Shown: piece by piece, positions 1 to 12,768 of the stretch | How positions within the stretch are numbered: position 1 is the stretch's first letter | How the letters are laid out: each line of letters starts with the position of its first letter | Assembly: GCA_001599915.1 (NCBI GenBank) | Contig: BCIG01000010.1 | Span: forward strand, 124,001-188,000 | Source: Symbiotaphrina buchneri | Lineage: Eukaryota > Ascomycota > Symbiotaphrinales > Symbiotaphrinaceae | DNA length: 64,000 nucleotides | Reading direction: 5' to 3' | Notes under the pieces: generated by a model | Seen by the model: the letters and a program-made list of their open reading frames with translations, nothing else | What the model was told of the DNA's origin: nothing | Databases searched by the model: none | Program-made: the position numbers and the translations under genes

Positions 1-363
1 TTCGTCTTGAAGGGAGATGTTTATGAAGTTGACTGAAAAGCTGTCTTGTCGTTAAATCGAGGAAGGCACGAACGGAGAACAATCTGGAGCACGGTTGGGT
101 TTGTGCCCTATACGGCAATAACACGATGTCGCAGTCAAATATGAACTGGAAGAGGTTGGGACGGAGTAATAGCGAAGAGGAAAAGAAACGGTTGGGAAGT
201 CACGAGAGAAATGCACCGAATTATATCTGTTAGAGGGAAATTGTTTCGTCACCAGATGATAGTATGGGTCAGAGAGCGCCGTATGATATTTGGCAGGCTA
301 ACCCCCTGCAGGGGGGCCCGCATGGCGTACTGGCGCTGGCACTCGACCGCGGAAAGAAGATAA

Positions 364-387
364 GGTAAGGTAGACTTGAACCTTACC
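364..387. repeat. Short inverted repeat GGTAAGG-N10-CCTTACC
   Basis: Seven-base arms at 364-370 and 381-387 pair perfectly around a ten-base spacer. The sequence belongs to the AAGGTA/TACCTT-type motifs that recur in intergenic DNA of this window. Confidence 0.6.
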
Positions 388-943
388 AGTCCATCTTTGC
401 CTCAGAGAGTACTGCTTAGACCAAGAGGGAATGCATCACTGGTGTATAATGGTAGTAGCCAAGGAGGTTGGGCCCGACGAACAATGTACAGAAGAGGCAA
501 AACCAACGGTCTGGGCCTGCAAACAGCATAGCCCCTAAGGGAACTTGGCTTCATGGCTAAGGTAAGACGTGCAGACAAGTCGAGGATGGCTTGTGACGAC
601 TGGTCGAAGGCGCCCGGGGGAGGGCCCTTAGCGGCTGATCGCCCGCCGCCGCTATGGCCAGTGAGGGATTGGCGCAAATCGAGTATCAGTATGACGGAAT
701 CAACCCCCATCCTCTCTTTTCCTTCCTCTTCACCAAAACACCAACACTTAGACTAAGTAATTGGATCGTGCCCACCGCTTGTTTGGTTAGTCAAGGTGCC
801 TATGGCAAACCCAGCCGAGTTCGAAACAATACTGGAGGAAGATTTAGAAGCGTGCATCAAGCCCATCAGCCATCATCACAGATACCGTACGTCAATGCAC
901 GCAAACCCAATAAAGTGATGATACTACGAAGTGCTCTGGAGAT

Positions 944-979
944 AATGCACTCGTAAGGGTGGAATGCACTCGTAAGAGG
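944..979. repeat. Direct tandem repeat of a 19-bp unit
   Basis: The unit beginning AATGCACTCGTAAG at 944 is repeated immediately at 963 with one mismatch near its end. It lies in noncoding DNA and has no visible function. Confidence 0.7.
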
Positions 980-2090
980 CGCTCGCTTCCTGCCATTGGC
1001 TTAAGCCAAGGCGGGCGGGCCAGCAGACCGCATCTCTATCTCTTGGCTCTGGGCCACACTTCGTTGCTGGTAACAAATCAGACTTCACGGGCGCCAAGCT
1101 CAGACCGCCATCTCCTTCAGAACAGGTTTTTAAGCCCTCATGAGACGCTCAATCCAGCCTTTTCTTTTGACTTCATACTACCGATTAGGGTGATGTTGGT
1201 TTGAGCGCGGGCTCGGCCGTGCCAGGGAGTGAGAAAGATAGTTTTTAATCCTGCTGAATGAAGGAAATTAGTCGCGTGCTGAATCGGACGAAGTTGGAAA
1301 AACAACGAGCAAAGAGTACTTCGTACCTTATTCATCGTCAGGATCGTCCTTAGTGGGCCCGGATTCCATTTCCGGGGAGGAATCGTCACGGTTGGCTAGA
1401 TCTACTCTATCATATCGGATTTTGCAGTACATTGAATTGTGTGAGACTGATATTATTGACTGAGGTTGAACGGTCTCCTGGACTACGGCAGATGCCTTAT
1501 CTACCGAGAGGGCTGCTTGGACACCAACATCAACCGTTGCATTGTTCTACGGTCTTTTATTGACAGGCAAGACTGCTTCTGTAAGTAGACTAGAGCAGTC
1601 ATAATAATAGAGCCGTGAAGCACATCTGGATATTATATTAGCTGCCCACAGTTCTCTCTCAAGTACTCGTACAGTACTCCTACCACGCACTCAAGTGCAG
1701 TCGTTCATAAGGTAAGTCACGAGGCGTGTGACCCCTCGCTTCAGGCGTTAAAGCCGAAGGTAAGGAGGCGCCGAAGTACCTCTCCTGCGCTTTCTGTAAA
1801 CAAGGTACCTATGAAGCGATGAAACAAAGCTACGGTACACGGCATGTGCGTTGTACGCTGGAAACTTCATCCCCATGCTTGGCGGCATCCCAGTCACTTG
1901 TTCCCTTTGCTTCCCCTTCCTGCCTTTATTTCAGCCTCCAGTCCTTGCTGTCATCCTGCCGCCCGCCCTTCGCCTGCCTTGACATCTTTTGCTGCATATT
2001 CCATCCTCTTCCCGCGTTTGGCCGCTGGTAGACTCTGAGCTGGCGGACCGTCTCTGAATCGCGGGCGCTCGTCGCCGAACGAGGGGCATC

Positions 2091-4886
2091 ATGCGTCCAC
2101 CACGCCTCCTCATTTTGATCCTCAGTTTCCTGGCTGTGCCAGTCCTTTTTACGTTCATCTCACTTGTCAGCATACACTCCAACGATCAGTATGCACACCG
2201 CTCGGATGGCGTCAGTCGTATCGGCTCTTACTTCTCCTTTCACCCGCCATCGAGCTTATTCCCTCGGTCCGCCATCATCAGTCTGACGGATGACAACTCG
2301 ACCTTCTTTGTCGCTCGACCGGCCGCTTTCGGACCACTACTGCCTTCGAAAGGAATAAGCGGGCAACTTTGGATCGGAAAAGGATTCGGAGACGATGGAC
2401 TACGAGGTGGCATAGTCTCCACATCTCAAGGCGAGCTGGGGTGTAGCGATGTTCCCGGATGGAACGAAGGTGATCTCACCATAATCGGGCATGCAGCCTC
2501 TCAAGGCTCCTCGAAAGACGTCAAAGGATCTCTACAGAGCCCTGGCAGTGAACCTTCGAAGGCCGGAAAGAACCGCCGCGGCGAGTCTTCCACAGAGGGG
2601 ACCGCTGCCTCGGCCGAAATAGACGAGGATGATGGTACAGACGACTATCTACATCATCCGCTCCGCGATTCTAGCATATCAACACCTGAAAGATCGGGCC
2701 GTGCATCCCACGAGACGTCGAGCAACCCCAAAGAAGAACATGCCGACATCGAGTCTCTACAGGAAAGTGCAGAAATTGCTGGCAAGGTCGTACTTCTAAC
2801 TCGTGGAGGCTGTGGGTTCTTGGAAAAGGGAGAGTGGGTCCAGAGACGTGGTGGGATTGCTCTTATTGTTGGCGATAATACTCGAGGTGGTGGGCTTGTA
2901 ACCATGTACGCGCGGGGCGACACTTCGAACATCACGATCCCATCACTTTTCACATCATATACTACTGCACATCTTCTTTCTTCTTTGGTACCAAGCGGCG
3001 GCTACATCGTTGGTGGTAGTATCCCCGATGGAACTGACAAAGAAGGTTCGGAACGGAAGGAAGGGGGCAAGAAATCAGCGGGAAGAAAGCAGGGCTCCAA
3101 AAACAAAGAACACACGGTTGATGGTCCAACCTTCACTCCAACTTCTCCTATTCCAAAGGCAACCTCCACTTCTGCGAGCAGAACAGGTGCCGTCAAAGGG
3201 TCTGCTGGATCAGGCTCGCGACTTGACGAGGACGACGTGGGCTGGTTCCGCACCGTGATCTCATGGCTGGGCTTGGGTGGTGACAGCGCCACACCAGAAG
3301 TTCACTCGGACAGCAGAAGACCGCCTAGCAGCGGCCATCTTGCTTGGGTAGCTGTTGAAGATTGGGACGACGAGGATGAGCCGGAGAATCGGATACCGAC
3401 CACTTTTGTAAAGGACGGGAACTCACGTTTGGCTTCCAGCAAGGAATCAGCCAATGATCAGAAGGGCGAGGATGGCTTTCTTATTGGCGTCCAGGATTGG
3501 CGGGACCCGGATTTGATCAGCAAAGGAGCCGACTCCACACAACACACCGCAACGGTCAAAGCATCTAACAAGCCAAAACCTACTGCTGGCAAAGCCGCCG
3601 CGAGTTCAGCCGACAACAAACAGGTGGAGGACGGCGGCCACGGTTCGAGTCAGTTGGCAGGCGGCAGCATAACACCTGGCAGTGGTGAATATGACAAGCC
3701 CGGACACAAAGACTCTGCGGCAATCTCCCGCCCAGTCTCGTCATCAGATGCATCTCATTCCGAAGAGAAAGACAGCTGGCTAGATCACATCCCCTGGGTC
3801 GGTAGTGACGGACATAAGCCGGAACCTGCAGCAAAGCAGGACAACAACGGCCCCTCTCAGAAAGGCCAGAAAACGGGAGCCAGGCCTGTGCCTGGCGGGA
3901 TACTTCGAGCCGAAGAGCATGAAGGGCTGTGGGTCACACTGACACCCACTAGTGTCTCGACCAGTCCTTTCATGGAGACAGCCACCGTTCTGGTCGTAAG
4001 CCCGTTCATAACGATATCGGTTGTATACGCTCTATGGTTCCTTCGCCATCAAGTTCGAAAGTACCGATGGCGTGCACCAAGATCCATCGTCTCTCGCCTT
4101 CCTGTCCGCACCTATCAAACCGTCCCAGAGTCTAGCACAACATCATTACACTTTACAAGCTCCCCTCCTTCCCCCACGACTCCGCTCCTACAATCTGAGA
4201 GCCATGCGATGACTGCAAGGTCTCGCCCACGTTCGCGAACCGCATCAAGTGTACCGATGCCGGGTTCCGTCTCACCTTGTATGGATATTCCTGACCCTCT
4301 GGCTCAGGAACATGAAAAGGCTGCAGCTGCAAAGAAGTTGAAGAGGGCAAGAGGACAACCTAGGTACACCGGACGGCAAGTGGAATGTTGCGTTTGCTTG
4401 GAAGAGTACATTGACGGCGTAAGCCGTGTCATGTCTCTGCCCTGCGGCCATGAGTTCCACGCCGACTGCATGTAAGTCATCCATAATCCTTCATCCACAC
4501 AGTAAGATGCTGACAGTACCTGCCACAGTACTCCCTGGCTGACTACTCGTCGCCGCACCTGTCCCATATGTAAGAGCGACGTTGTCCGCTCGGTGCGTAG
4601 CTCCAGCCGTGACCGAGTTCGACGTCACCATAGCAGGTCAGGTGACGAGGACGAAGCCGACAACCCGCAGGATGACAACGTGCAACGCAGAGTAGCCGAA
4701 AGCCGCAATGACTCACCCGGTGCGTCCGGTCCAATCGAGCTAGAAGACGGCGAGGACGACGACCTGGAGAGCGCGGAGCATGCGGCGTTGCTGGGCGGCC
4801 ACAGAACAAGACGGATATGGGATGGCTTGCAAAGAATGCTCGGAAGGAGTCCGACTCCAGACACGGAGGTGGACCGCGACCGCTGA
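2091..4886 (+). CDS. PA-TM-RING-type E3 ubiquitin ligase (RING-H2 membrane protein)
   Basis: Probably a membrane-anchored E3 ubiquitin ligase of the endomembrane system. Two exons, 2091-4471 and 4529-4886, with a 57-bp intron, encode 912 residues. The N-terminus begins MRPPRLLILILSF and is a hydrophobic signal sequence. A protease-associated-like segment lies at about residues 230-300 (KVVLLTRGGCGFLEKG, then IPSLFTS). A long Ser/Asp/Lys-rich low-complexity region follows. A second hydrophobic span sits near residues 627-650 (VVSPFITISVVYALWFL). The RING-H2 is at about residues 765-805: CVCLEE, then CGHEFH, ADC and CPIC. The intron interrupts the RING between ADC and TPWL; splicing restores the fifth-to-eighth ligand spacing. 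PA-TM-RING proteins place PA in the lumen and RING in the cytosol. The substrate is unknown. Confidence 0.88.
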
Positions 4887-5973
4887 GCCCCCTCTGTCGA
4901 GCATCCTGAGCGTATGTTTTTGTTTTGTTCTGTTCGTTTTATCAGGTGCTTGTGGGCATTACCAATGTATCGTCTGTCCATCATAGGCATGGCCGGAGGC
5001 GTCCTGCGTTGACTCTGATCCCTTTTGGGCCCCCTCTCTCTCATCCCACTCCTTTCGATGATTCCCTTTTCGTTTTGTTGTCGGATCTTTTGGGCGTTGT
5101 TTTCTCGCGTTGGGCGGAAGGCAGGAAGGAGTACTGGAAGTTAGCTAGCTGCCTGGAACGGCTCGGTGGGCGCAGCTGTGCACCACCATACACGGTGTAT
5201 TTACCCCCGGTGCGCCTAGCCTAAGCCTCTACAACGTAGATCAATCTCATGGATATCCATCTCTCTCTCCCTTCTTCTCAGGGTGATTGAACTACGTACA
5301 CTTTGTGCTGGTTGACGATGACGTATCATACTTCCCCAAGGGGCCCGCTTTGTTTAAACCCGCGACGCATATCCGTCCTTCCATTTTGATACGCGGACCG
5401 GGTTCGGATCACAGCCGAATGATTGAATGATAGGATTAATTGATCCACTGACTGTCTGACCCGAGCAGATCCGAATCTGAATCCGACCCAAATCCGGGCT
5501 GAAGGCACACAAGGCACATACACACAATACTACTAAGGCAGAGGAGCCAGCCGAGAGGAGAAACAGAAACAAACACGTGGTTGGCATCACAATTCGTCGT
5601 ATTGCTTTCCATGCCTGCCTGACTTTGCACCACGCTGCGCTGCTGAACTGGAAACCCCAGCTTTCAAAAGAACAATGGATGAAAAATTTCCCGTTGAACG
5701 CCAACTAAAGACCTGACCTGATCAGAGCACTGGTGGCTCGGAGCGGTCGATAACGAAGGAGAGAATAAAGCGTGATTGAAATGAGCCAATATAGGTGAAG
5801 TAGTTGTAATCGATCACAAACCAACAGACGCCTTCGTAAAACGGACATTGACACTGACTGCACCACACTGAAACTATACATTGCATTCCGTTGCATTCCA
5901 TCTTGTACAACCTCCCGCTCTATACGCATGCTTCCTTCCATCCTTCCTCGTAGACAATGACGATGCAAATAAA
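4887..5973. other. Convergent 3' intergenic region
   Basis: This 1.1 kb separates the 3' ends of the RING gene and the Tea1 gene. Open frames here are short and unlike known proteins. It presumably contains both 3' untranslated regions; no other element is recognised. Confidence 0.6.
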
Positions 5974-8900
5974 TCATACAGCCTCGGCAGGCCTCTCTGC
6001 TTTTTGGACTGCCTCAATGGCAGCGGCCTTCTCAGCTGCTACCTGCTGAACTGGTGACGCAGGGGAATTGGAGGTGGCAGCAGCCGGACCCTCGGCCCCG
6101 GTCTTCTTTTCCTCGTCTTCCGCCTCTGCAGCTTCCTCCAAATCCAGTCTCTTCCGCCAGCTAGCCAACGTCTCGTTCATGTTGAGCTCCGCTGTAGCGG
6201 GCGTCGCGGGCATCTTCTCAAACTCGAACTTATCGCTCAGCCGGTAATTCTTGTTGGTCGTCTCCCAATGGCTTCGCAATGCGTCTAGTTCGCTCGCCAG
6301 GCTGTCCAACGCAACGGAGTTGCGTGTGTCAGGTGCGTACACGCTGTCGGACCTGACGCTGTCCGATCCGGATCCGCTGCGCTGGTGTGATAGCCCACCA
6401 CCGTTGACGGTCGAGTCACTCGTCTGGCCAATACTCCGGCGCTGCAGGTGCGAGGCACGCCGGAAGTTATCCACGGATGTCTCGACCTGTTCCAGGAGGA
6501 GAGCAACCTTGTGCTCGGCATCCTGAGCACGTTGTGATAGGTGCTGATTCTCATGCTTGAGAGCGTCGAGTTCCTGCTGACTACGTTCTGTCAAAGCCGC
6601 GAGCTCTGAGTGCGACTTGGCCGCATCGTCGCGGTAGTGCTCGCGCTCTTCTTGTGTTTGGATGAGCTGCTTCCGGACTTCGGACATTTGCTGCTCAAGC
6701 TGGTTGACAGAGGTGTCGATCCGTTCTTGGAGCTCCGAGATCTCTTGGCGAAGGGATTGCCGCTCTTCTTCCCAGTGCGGAGGTGGAGTTTCTTGCATTG
6801 CCCTTGTTGACGACTTCTGGGCTTCTTCCAGCTCAGTTTGTAAGCGGGCATTTTGGGACTTGTACCTGGACAACTCTTCTTTCATCCGTTTAAGCATTTT
6901 CTCAGTGCCTTTCACATAGTGAACAGCAGACTGGTAGTCGTTTTCCAGCTGCTCCAGCTTCTCGCGATATTCTCGATCTGCTTCCTGTTCACGCAACTCA
7001 AAGGCTGTCTTCGTCTCTTCGTGTGCCTTGATGCTAGTCTCAAGTTGTTGCTCGAGTTCCCTCAGCTTCGCTCTCTCCGGACTGCCAAGACGAGTAGCCG
7101 GACTGTTGCTTCTGGACCTTCGTAGCTCAGCAGCATTGATTCCACGCTCGTTCAGCAAATCCTTCAGAGCCGTGTGCTGCACAGCGATAGCATTCGCTTC
7201 CAGTTGATGCGCTGCCAATTGCTGCTTTAACTGCGCGTTCTCTGCTTGTAATACTTGCGCCTCTCTCATAGCATTCTGCAACTGCTTGCGCATCGACAAA
7301 CCTTCACGGCTTGCCTGCTCTTGATATGCTTCCAGACCGGCGATCCGTTCCTCTGCATGACGAAGCTTGTCTGCGATAGCATTGGCCGCTACCTGACTCT
7401 TCCTCACCAAGTCATTCGCAGCATTCAACTGTTGCTGCAAGATTGCGACCCTTTCATCCTGTAAAGTGACATTCAGATTGTCAAGATCCCTTTCAGCATT
7501 TCTATCAAGACCGGCCAGGATGACATCGTGATTCTTCTGAGCCTCTGCAGCATGAGCTTCCGCGAGCTCTTCGGCATCCCGTAGCCTCCTAGTGACACTT
7601 TCAAGCTCAGCTGTACTCTCCTCATGCTCCGCCCGCAATTGAGCGATCTTTCTTTCCAGCAGATCTCTCTGATCTTTCTCCTCCTCCAGCTTTCTTTGTA
7701 AGAGACTTCCCTTCTCATTCGATGCAACAATTGCGCTCCGTATAGAATTCAGAGCTTCTGTGCTCTCCTTGAGGCTTTGCAGGGTCTCCTCATGCTTTTT
7801 CGCCAGTTCATCCTTATCCACTTGTAGCAGCCTCGATGTGGTCTCCGCATCTGTACACTGAACGGTGGCTTCTCTGGCAGCCTTCTCCGCTTCATGGAGC
7901 TCAGACCGTAATCTCTCTAGCTCCAACGAATGCTTTTGTTTGTACGACTCCAGCTTTGCTATCCGTTCTTCCGCTGCAGTCGCTGCATCATCGGAGAGCT
8001 GCCGAGCTTGCCTCTCAATCTGCACTTCAGCATTGAGCTGCTCCAGCTTGGCCCGTAATTCCCGTTGCAAAGCAAGGGATGATGCTAATCGCTTCCCCAT
8101 ATCCTCCGAACGTTCAGAATCAAATCCGTTTACATCCGGTGTCGATCGCTCGGGTAGTGGTGTGCCTGATTTGCTGCCATGCTGGGCTGCGAGTTTTGCT
8201 TTAGCATACACAGCTTCATTAATCGCAGCATCCCTTTGTTTCTCCATAGCAGCAACCCGTTCCGCTGCTATAGCGCTTTGACGCTCTATAGACTCCTGCA
8301 TCCTTTCCAACTCAGCACGCATTTTCAAAAGAGCTTCGACTAATGGTTTGTCTTCGTCGCCGAAAGAGGAATCTTTGTCATGCAAAGCATCTTTGGAGCC
8401 ATCCCGACCGTAACCGGATTTACGTGCCAAAGCAAGCTCGGACGCATACCAAGCATTTTGGCTTTTAAGAGTCTCGAGTTCCCTGAGCAGATCAGTATTT
8501 TGGGCTGATTCGGCAGGCAGAACTGTTCGTTCGGAAACGGGAGGCTCTCTAATTTCTCTCAAAGGCTCTGGGACATGTTCAACTGAGGCAACAGGCCCAT
8601 TAGTGTGTGGTCTGGGAGAGTCTTTCTCAATGTCACTTTCCAGGGAGCCCTGGTGCCGGTTTTGCCTTGACGTTGACCTAGCTTTCAGACCATTGATCGC
8701 GGGTGATTCCAATCGAGGTTCCATTTCCCGGACTTTTGACAGTTTCGTAGATTGCTGGGTGGGTGTCCGACGACCATTGGCCATGCTCCCATTCACCAGT
8801 GGGCCTTCGATTGATGTAGGGCTGTCTCTAGTGATCGGCGATGAGTTTTCCTTGTCCAAGGATGAACCGCGGACAGGCTCGACCTGAGGTCCATAGCCCT

Positions 8901-10766
8901 TGTCAGTCCTAGTTGGCGTCTTGCTCCTTGGTCCTAATGAAGAGAATTGGCCATTGCCCCGGGGAGGTGGTGCAGCTTGTTGCTGGGGAGGCGGACCAGG
9001 AGCTCCCTGCGCCATTGAAGCTCTAGGAAGACGGGAATTTGGACCGACCCCCTGGCCAGTAGCGTTCCCGTCTGTACTTCGCATAAAAGGGTTGGCATTT
9101 GCACCCCCCGCAACGCTTTCACGGGCAGGAGGGCCTCGTCGTTCTCGGCCATCCTGGGGTGAAACCCCTGCATCACGGGCAGTAGTAATCCGCCCGGGCT
9201 GATACATCGCCCTTTCGCCACTTGGTCTGCGCGCTGCTGGCGTCCGGTCGGCTACGTTTTGTTGCGAAGCCTGATCTGCCGGATAGCGAATCTTGGATGT
9301 ATCTAATACGTAAAGGAGGCTCAATTCGCCAATATCGCGCGGAGCAGAACTTGGCTCTCCGCCAAGCACGTAGATAAGCTTGTTGTGGGCCGTCATACTA
9401 TGGCCGGAGCGAGGCGAGGGGGTAGGTCCCATATTCTGGAAGGTATACCAACGGCGGGAGGTGATGCGAAAAGCGGCCATGTCTCCCAGGTCGGCACCGC
9501 TATCGTCCCGTCCTCCAAAAATATACATCACATCGCCGACAAGGGCTGCAGCATGCCCTTCCCTAGGAACAGGTATGTACCCGATACAGTCCATAGGAGT
9601 CCAGCTGTTCGTTCTGGGATCGTAGGACCAGACATCATTGAACCAGTGTACACCGTCCGTTCCTCCAAACCTGTCTTGCCGTGAGAATCAAGGAATTGTC
9701 TAGGAATTCATATCGCTTACAAATAGAGCTTCTCATTCCAGGTCACAACTGAGTGATTCGTTCTCGCAGGAGGCAGCCGACCCACGGTGGGGGCGGCATC
9801 CTGACCATTCTCGATCAATACCTCCCACTGTGTGGTGGGCACCGAAAGCGTGTTCAAGTCGAACGCTATTAAGTCATTGAAGAAGAAGCCCTCAACTTGG
9901 CCTCCAAAGACATAAATCTTAGACCCAAGGATATTCAGCGTGTGACCATACCGGCCAGCAGGTCGTCTTCCTGGCGGCAAAGCGCGGGACCACTGTTGGG
10001 TCGCTAGGGACAGTTAGCTTCCATCCAATGTGCGGGCTACACATCATACTTACAAGTGTTCAGAAGATATAGCGTATCATCAAGTACATCCCTATCGTCT
10101 AGTTTCGTGTCTCCCCCGAAGACTATGAAAGCGTTTCCGACGAGGAGACTCGCATGCCCAACCCTTGGACCAGGTCCTTCAGATGTGGTAGGTATTGGGT
10201 AGCAAGTGATGTCCCCGGTAGACGATTCAACCATCCACAAATCTCCTTTTACCGTGGATCCATTGATCAATCCCCCCATCAAGTATATATCTCCATCTTT
10301 CGAGGCTTGTGCATTGGCTGCAGCGCCATATCGTGGGAAAGGCTGTGCGGGGCCCGTTGGGAAAGCAAGCCGCCGTTGCGACCAGGGATATAGATTTGCA
10401 TTTGCAGACGGAGAAGATGACGCCGGACTACCTCGAGGGCCCTATATCCATGTTAGCGTGCCTTCAGTGATATTCCAGCGCAGCTGCAGGGAGCCTTTTG
10501 ATAACATAGTGTTTGGGCCGCCGTTGGTTTGAAGCAAGAATGCTTACCGTATCTAGATCCGTCTTGATGGCCTGCAGCTTTTGATCAGGACTCGGTGTGT
10601 GGTTCTCGGCCAAGGAATTCAGAGAATTATTGATACTGCTGCTAGGCGTCGGCGTCTGGTCCTTCTCTTTCTCTCCATCTTTTCGCGATGGACCGCCAGA
10701 CGAATGTATGTCCCTTGACCCCGGAGCCAACCCTCGGTCCTTTTTCGATTTGAAAAGAAATGCCAT
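5974..10766 (-). CDS. teaA: Tea1/TeaA-type cell-end marker, kelch repeats plus coiled coil
   Basis: Cell polarity protein carried on microtubule plus ends to mark growing tips in fission yeast and Aspergillus. Four exons (10766-10548, 10441-10054, 10003-9721, 9670-5974) join in frame to 1528 residues. It begins MAFLFKSKK. Six kelch-like blades occupy about residues 85-420, with repeated YxFGG or IYVFGG and RxGH motifs (IYLMGG, FIVFGG, IYVFGG, LYLFGG, MYIFGG, IYVLGG). A Pro/Ser/Gly-rich linker follows to about residue 680. Then comes about 700 residues of Glu/Lys/Gln/Leu-rich heptad sequence, clearly a long coiled coil. The tail is acidic and Ala-rich. Family knowledge: kelch binds polarity factors and the coiled coil drives polymerisation at the cortex. 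It lies next to casein kinase 1 on the same strand. Identity is confident; the exact kelch blade boundaries are not. Confidence 0.93.
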
Positions 10767-12768
10767 TATAGATCAGACCTCATGTGAACAGTTTGTGCAG
10801 GACCCCTGGCTGCAGTGGTCCGGTACTGGGGCGTCTTAGGGATGCGGAGACGGAGACACGCTCCTCTAAGCAGATTACCAGTGGTGCATCCAGAAGTGAT
10901 CGAAATTATCGTTGAACCAGCAGATATTCGACCCAGGTCACGCCAACGTTGACTGCGACCAGCAATCTTCAATCGTTCTTGTGGGCAGCAGCAGGCTAGA
11001 CGATCGTGAACCCGGGTGGAACAATGCGACAGGCGAGGAGCCTTGCTGCAACGGACGCACGAAGTACAGTTGCGGAGGTAAAGAATGTGGAACACCGCGT
11101 AGCCGGGACCAGTGATTGATTGCGCCAGAGGTAGTAAGGTAATGCAGGATTGGACAATGACTGGGTCAAAGGCCGGGGGTCGGGTGTGCGCAGAAAGAAA
11201 GTGGTGATGGTGGTGGTGGTAGTAGTGGTGGCTGAGGGTTTTCGTGGAGAGGCTGGTTGGTACGAGTACAGAGGACGGTAGATTAAATTGCACACGATTA
11301 CGGACAGACAGCTGTACCGTAGTAGTAAGTAGGTCGCGGTAGCGGAGTTTTGGCCCTGGCAAGCTTGATTAAACCTCTGACCTCCTTTTCCGAGATTGGA
11401 TCGCCAGGAAACGGGCCTGGCTCCCTTAACCTTTAGCCTTTAGTCGCTTTATTTAACCTTGGTCTTCGCTCTGTGGCCCGGTCTGGCTAGGGCTCACGGC
11501 AAAGGAACAAAAGCGCCAACTCTCTTGATGATCAAGTTAGAACTGACCAATCCCGCACTCCGTTCCGGCTTAGCTCCCACCAGTCAGTCCATTTGAGGCC
11601 CTAGCTCGCGTTTCAGAAACGCCCAGGGGTTCGTGTCTGTCAGTCAGTCACCCATCTAGGGGAGCTCTGTAGAGTGGACAGCTCAAGCATCATCACGATG
11701 ACTGTATCCGAGGATCTGAAAAGGCTTGCTACGTTTTCAAATCACCATGAGAGCACGTTACACAACCCTTACAAGTTTTGGGAGACTTCGATCATCGATT
11801 TCGCTAGTCTCTAATGCTTCATCGCTTTGTGCAGCAGGCAAGGAAAAAGAAATGCGGAGACAACAAGAGCAAAAGATGCAGACCTCTTTCCGCGCCCATC
11901 CCTCTTCTTCCCTCGCCTCGTCCCCTGCGATGATGCGCGACGCATAAAAGGTAAAACAGACAGAATCAGAGCGGCAGGAAAAATGAGCTGAGCCAACACC
12001 ACCCCGGAAGCGGCACTTTCTCATTTTCAATATCAACTGCCAGACGCTTGGAACCCGGTCATCCACCGACTGTCTGAGAAGCCTGTCACCTTGCGTGAAT
12101 GCTCGGCCCCTTCAATAGCTGCGGACGGCCGCCGCTCAACAGGTCCAGCATCATCAGCGGTCGATTGACACGCGTCGAGAACCAGACCGATCATCCCCAG
12201 GCTAGCTCCAAGCTCTCAGAGAAATGCAAAATTGAAAACACCAGCAATAGCAAACGCAAAACAACTCAAAAGCAAAGAAACATATCAAGAGTCAATTCTA
12301 AGTCATCTGAGAAGAGAGTGCCAATTGCCGCTTCACAGATCAATGATGCAGTGACGGCTGACGGTATTGTACTTCTTGCCATGTGCAGTTGTAATGCTGC
12401 GGTCATGATCATCAGCCAGCATGACTTATGTCATGCTCAAATCAGATTGGGCCGTTATGCAGCAAATTCCTTTCCTGTTGTCGAAAGAAGATCCTGAACC
12501 CATTCGGTAGCTTGCCATGCAGTACCAATCTCTGGTGTAGACGTTGTGAGAATGATACCCCGAATGCAAAGCCCTGGAGCAGAGGGGTCCAAACAAATTC
12601 GCAGCCGGATCCGGAATGAAAAAGCACAATGTAGATGACAGCAGGACCATGGACTCCTAATGGATGTCAAGCCCGCATGAGATACTTCCGCTCCATGGAA
12701 GACGGACGGTAGCCGGTGTAAGAAAGCAGCAGGTCTCAATGGCAGCGACACGCTGGGACAGAAACCAA
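10767..12768. other. Intergenic region upstream of the Tea1 gene
   Basis: About 2 kb between the Tea1 start and the casein kinase 3' end. It probably holds a long Tea1 promoter and leader. A GTG/CAC-type microsatellite is present at 11201-11234. Open frames on either strand lack ATG starts or family resemblance. No gene is called. Confidence 0.6.
11201..11234. repeat. GGT/GTG trinucleotide microsatellite
   Basis: An imperfect run of GTG/GGT units with two interruptions lies in the Tea1 upstream region. On the minus (transcribed) strand it reads as CAC repeats. Confidence 0.75.

Larger units (their letters stand above)
1..2090. other. Intergenic DNA upstream of the RING gene
   Basis: No convincing gene is visible in this 2.1 kb. 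It holds only short open frames without family resemblance. It contains a direct repeat at about 944-979, a GGTAAGG/CCTTACC inverted repeat at 364-387, and a stop-free minus-strand stretch ending at 1327 with an acidic tail (see findings). The last few hundred bases are pyrimidine-rich (for example 1900-2000) and probably hold the promoter and 5' leader of the gene starting at 2091. Confidence 0.6.

Noticed and set aside
10766-11362. 198-codon minus-strand frame ending at the Tea1 start codon (TAATG overlap)
   Set aside because: Starts with TTG, contains a His run from the CAC microsatellite and shows no family likeness; best read as 5' leader sequence.
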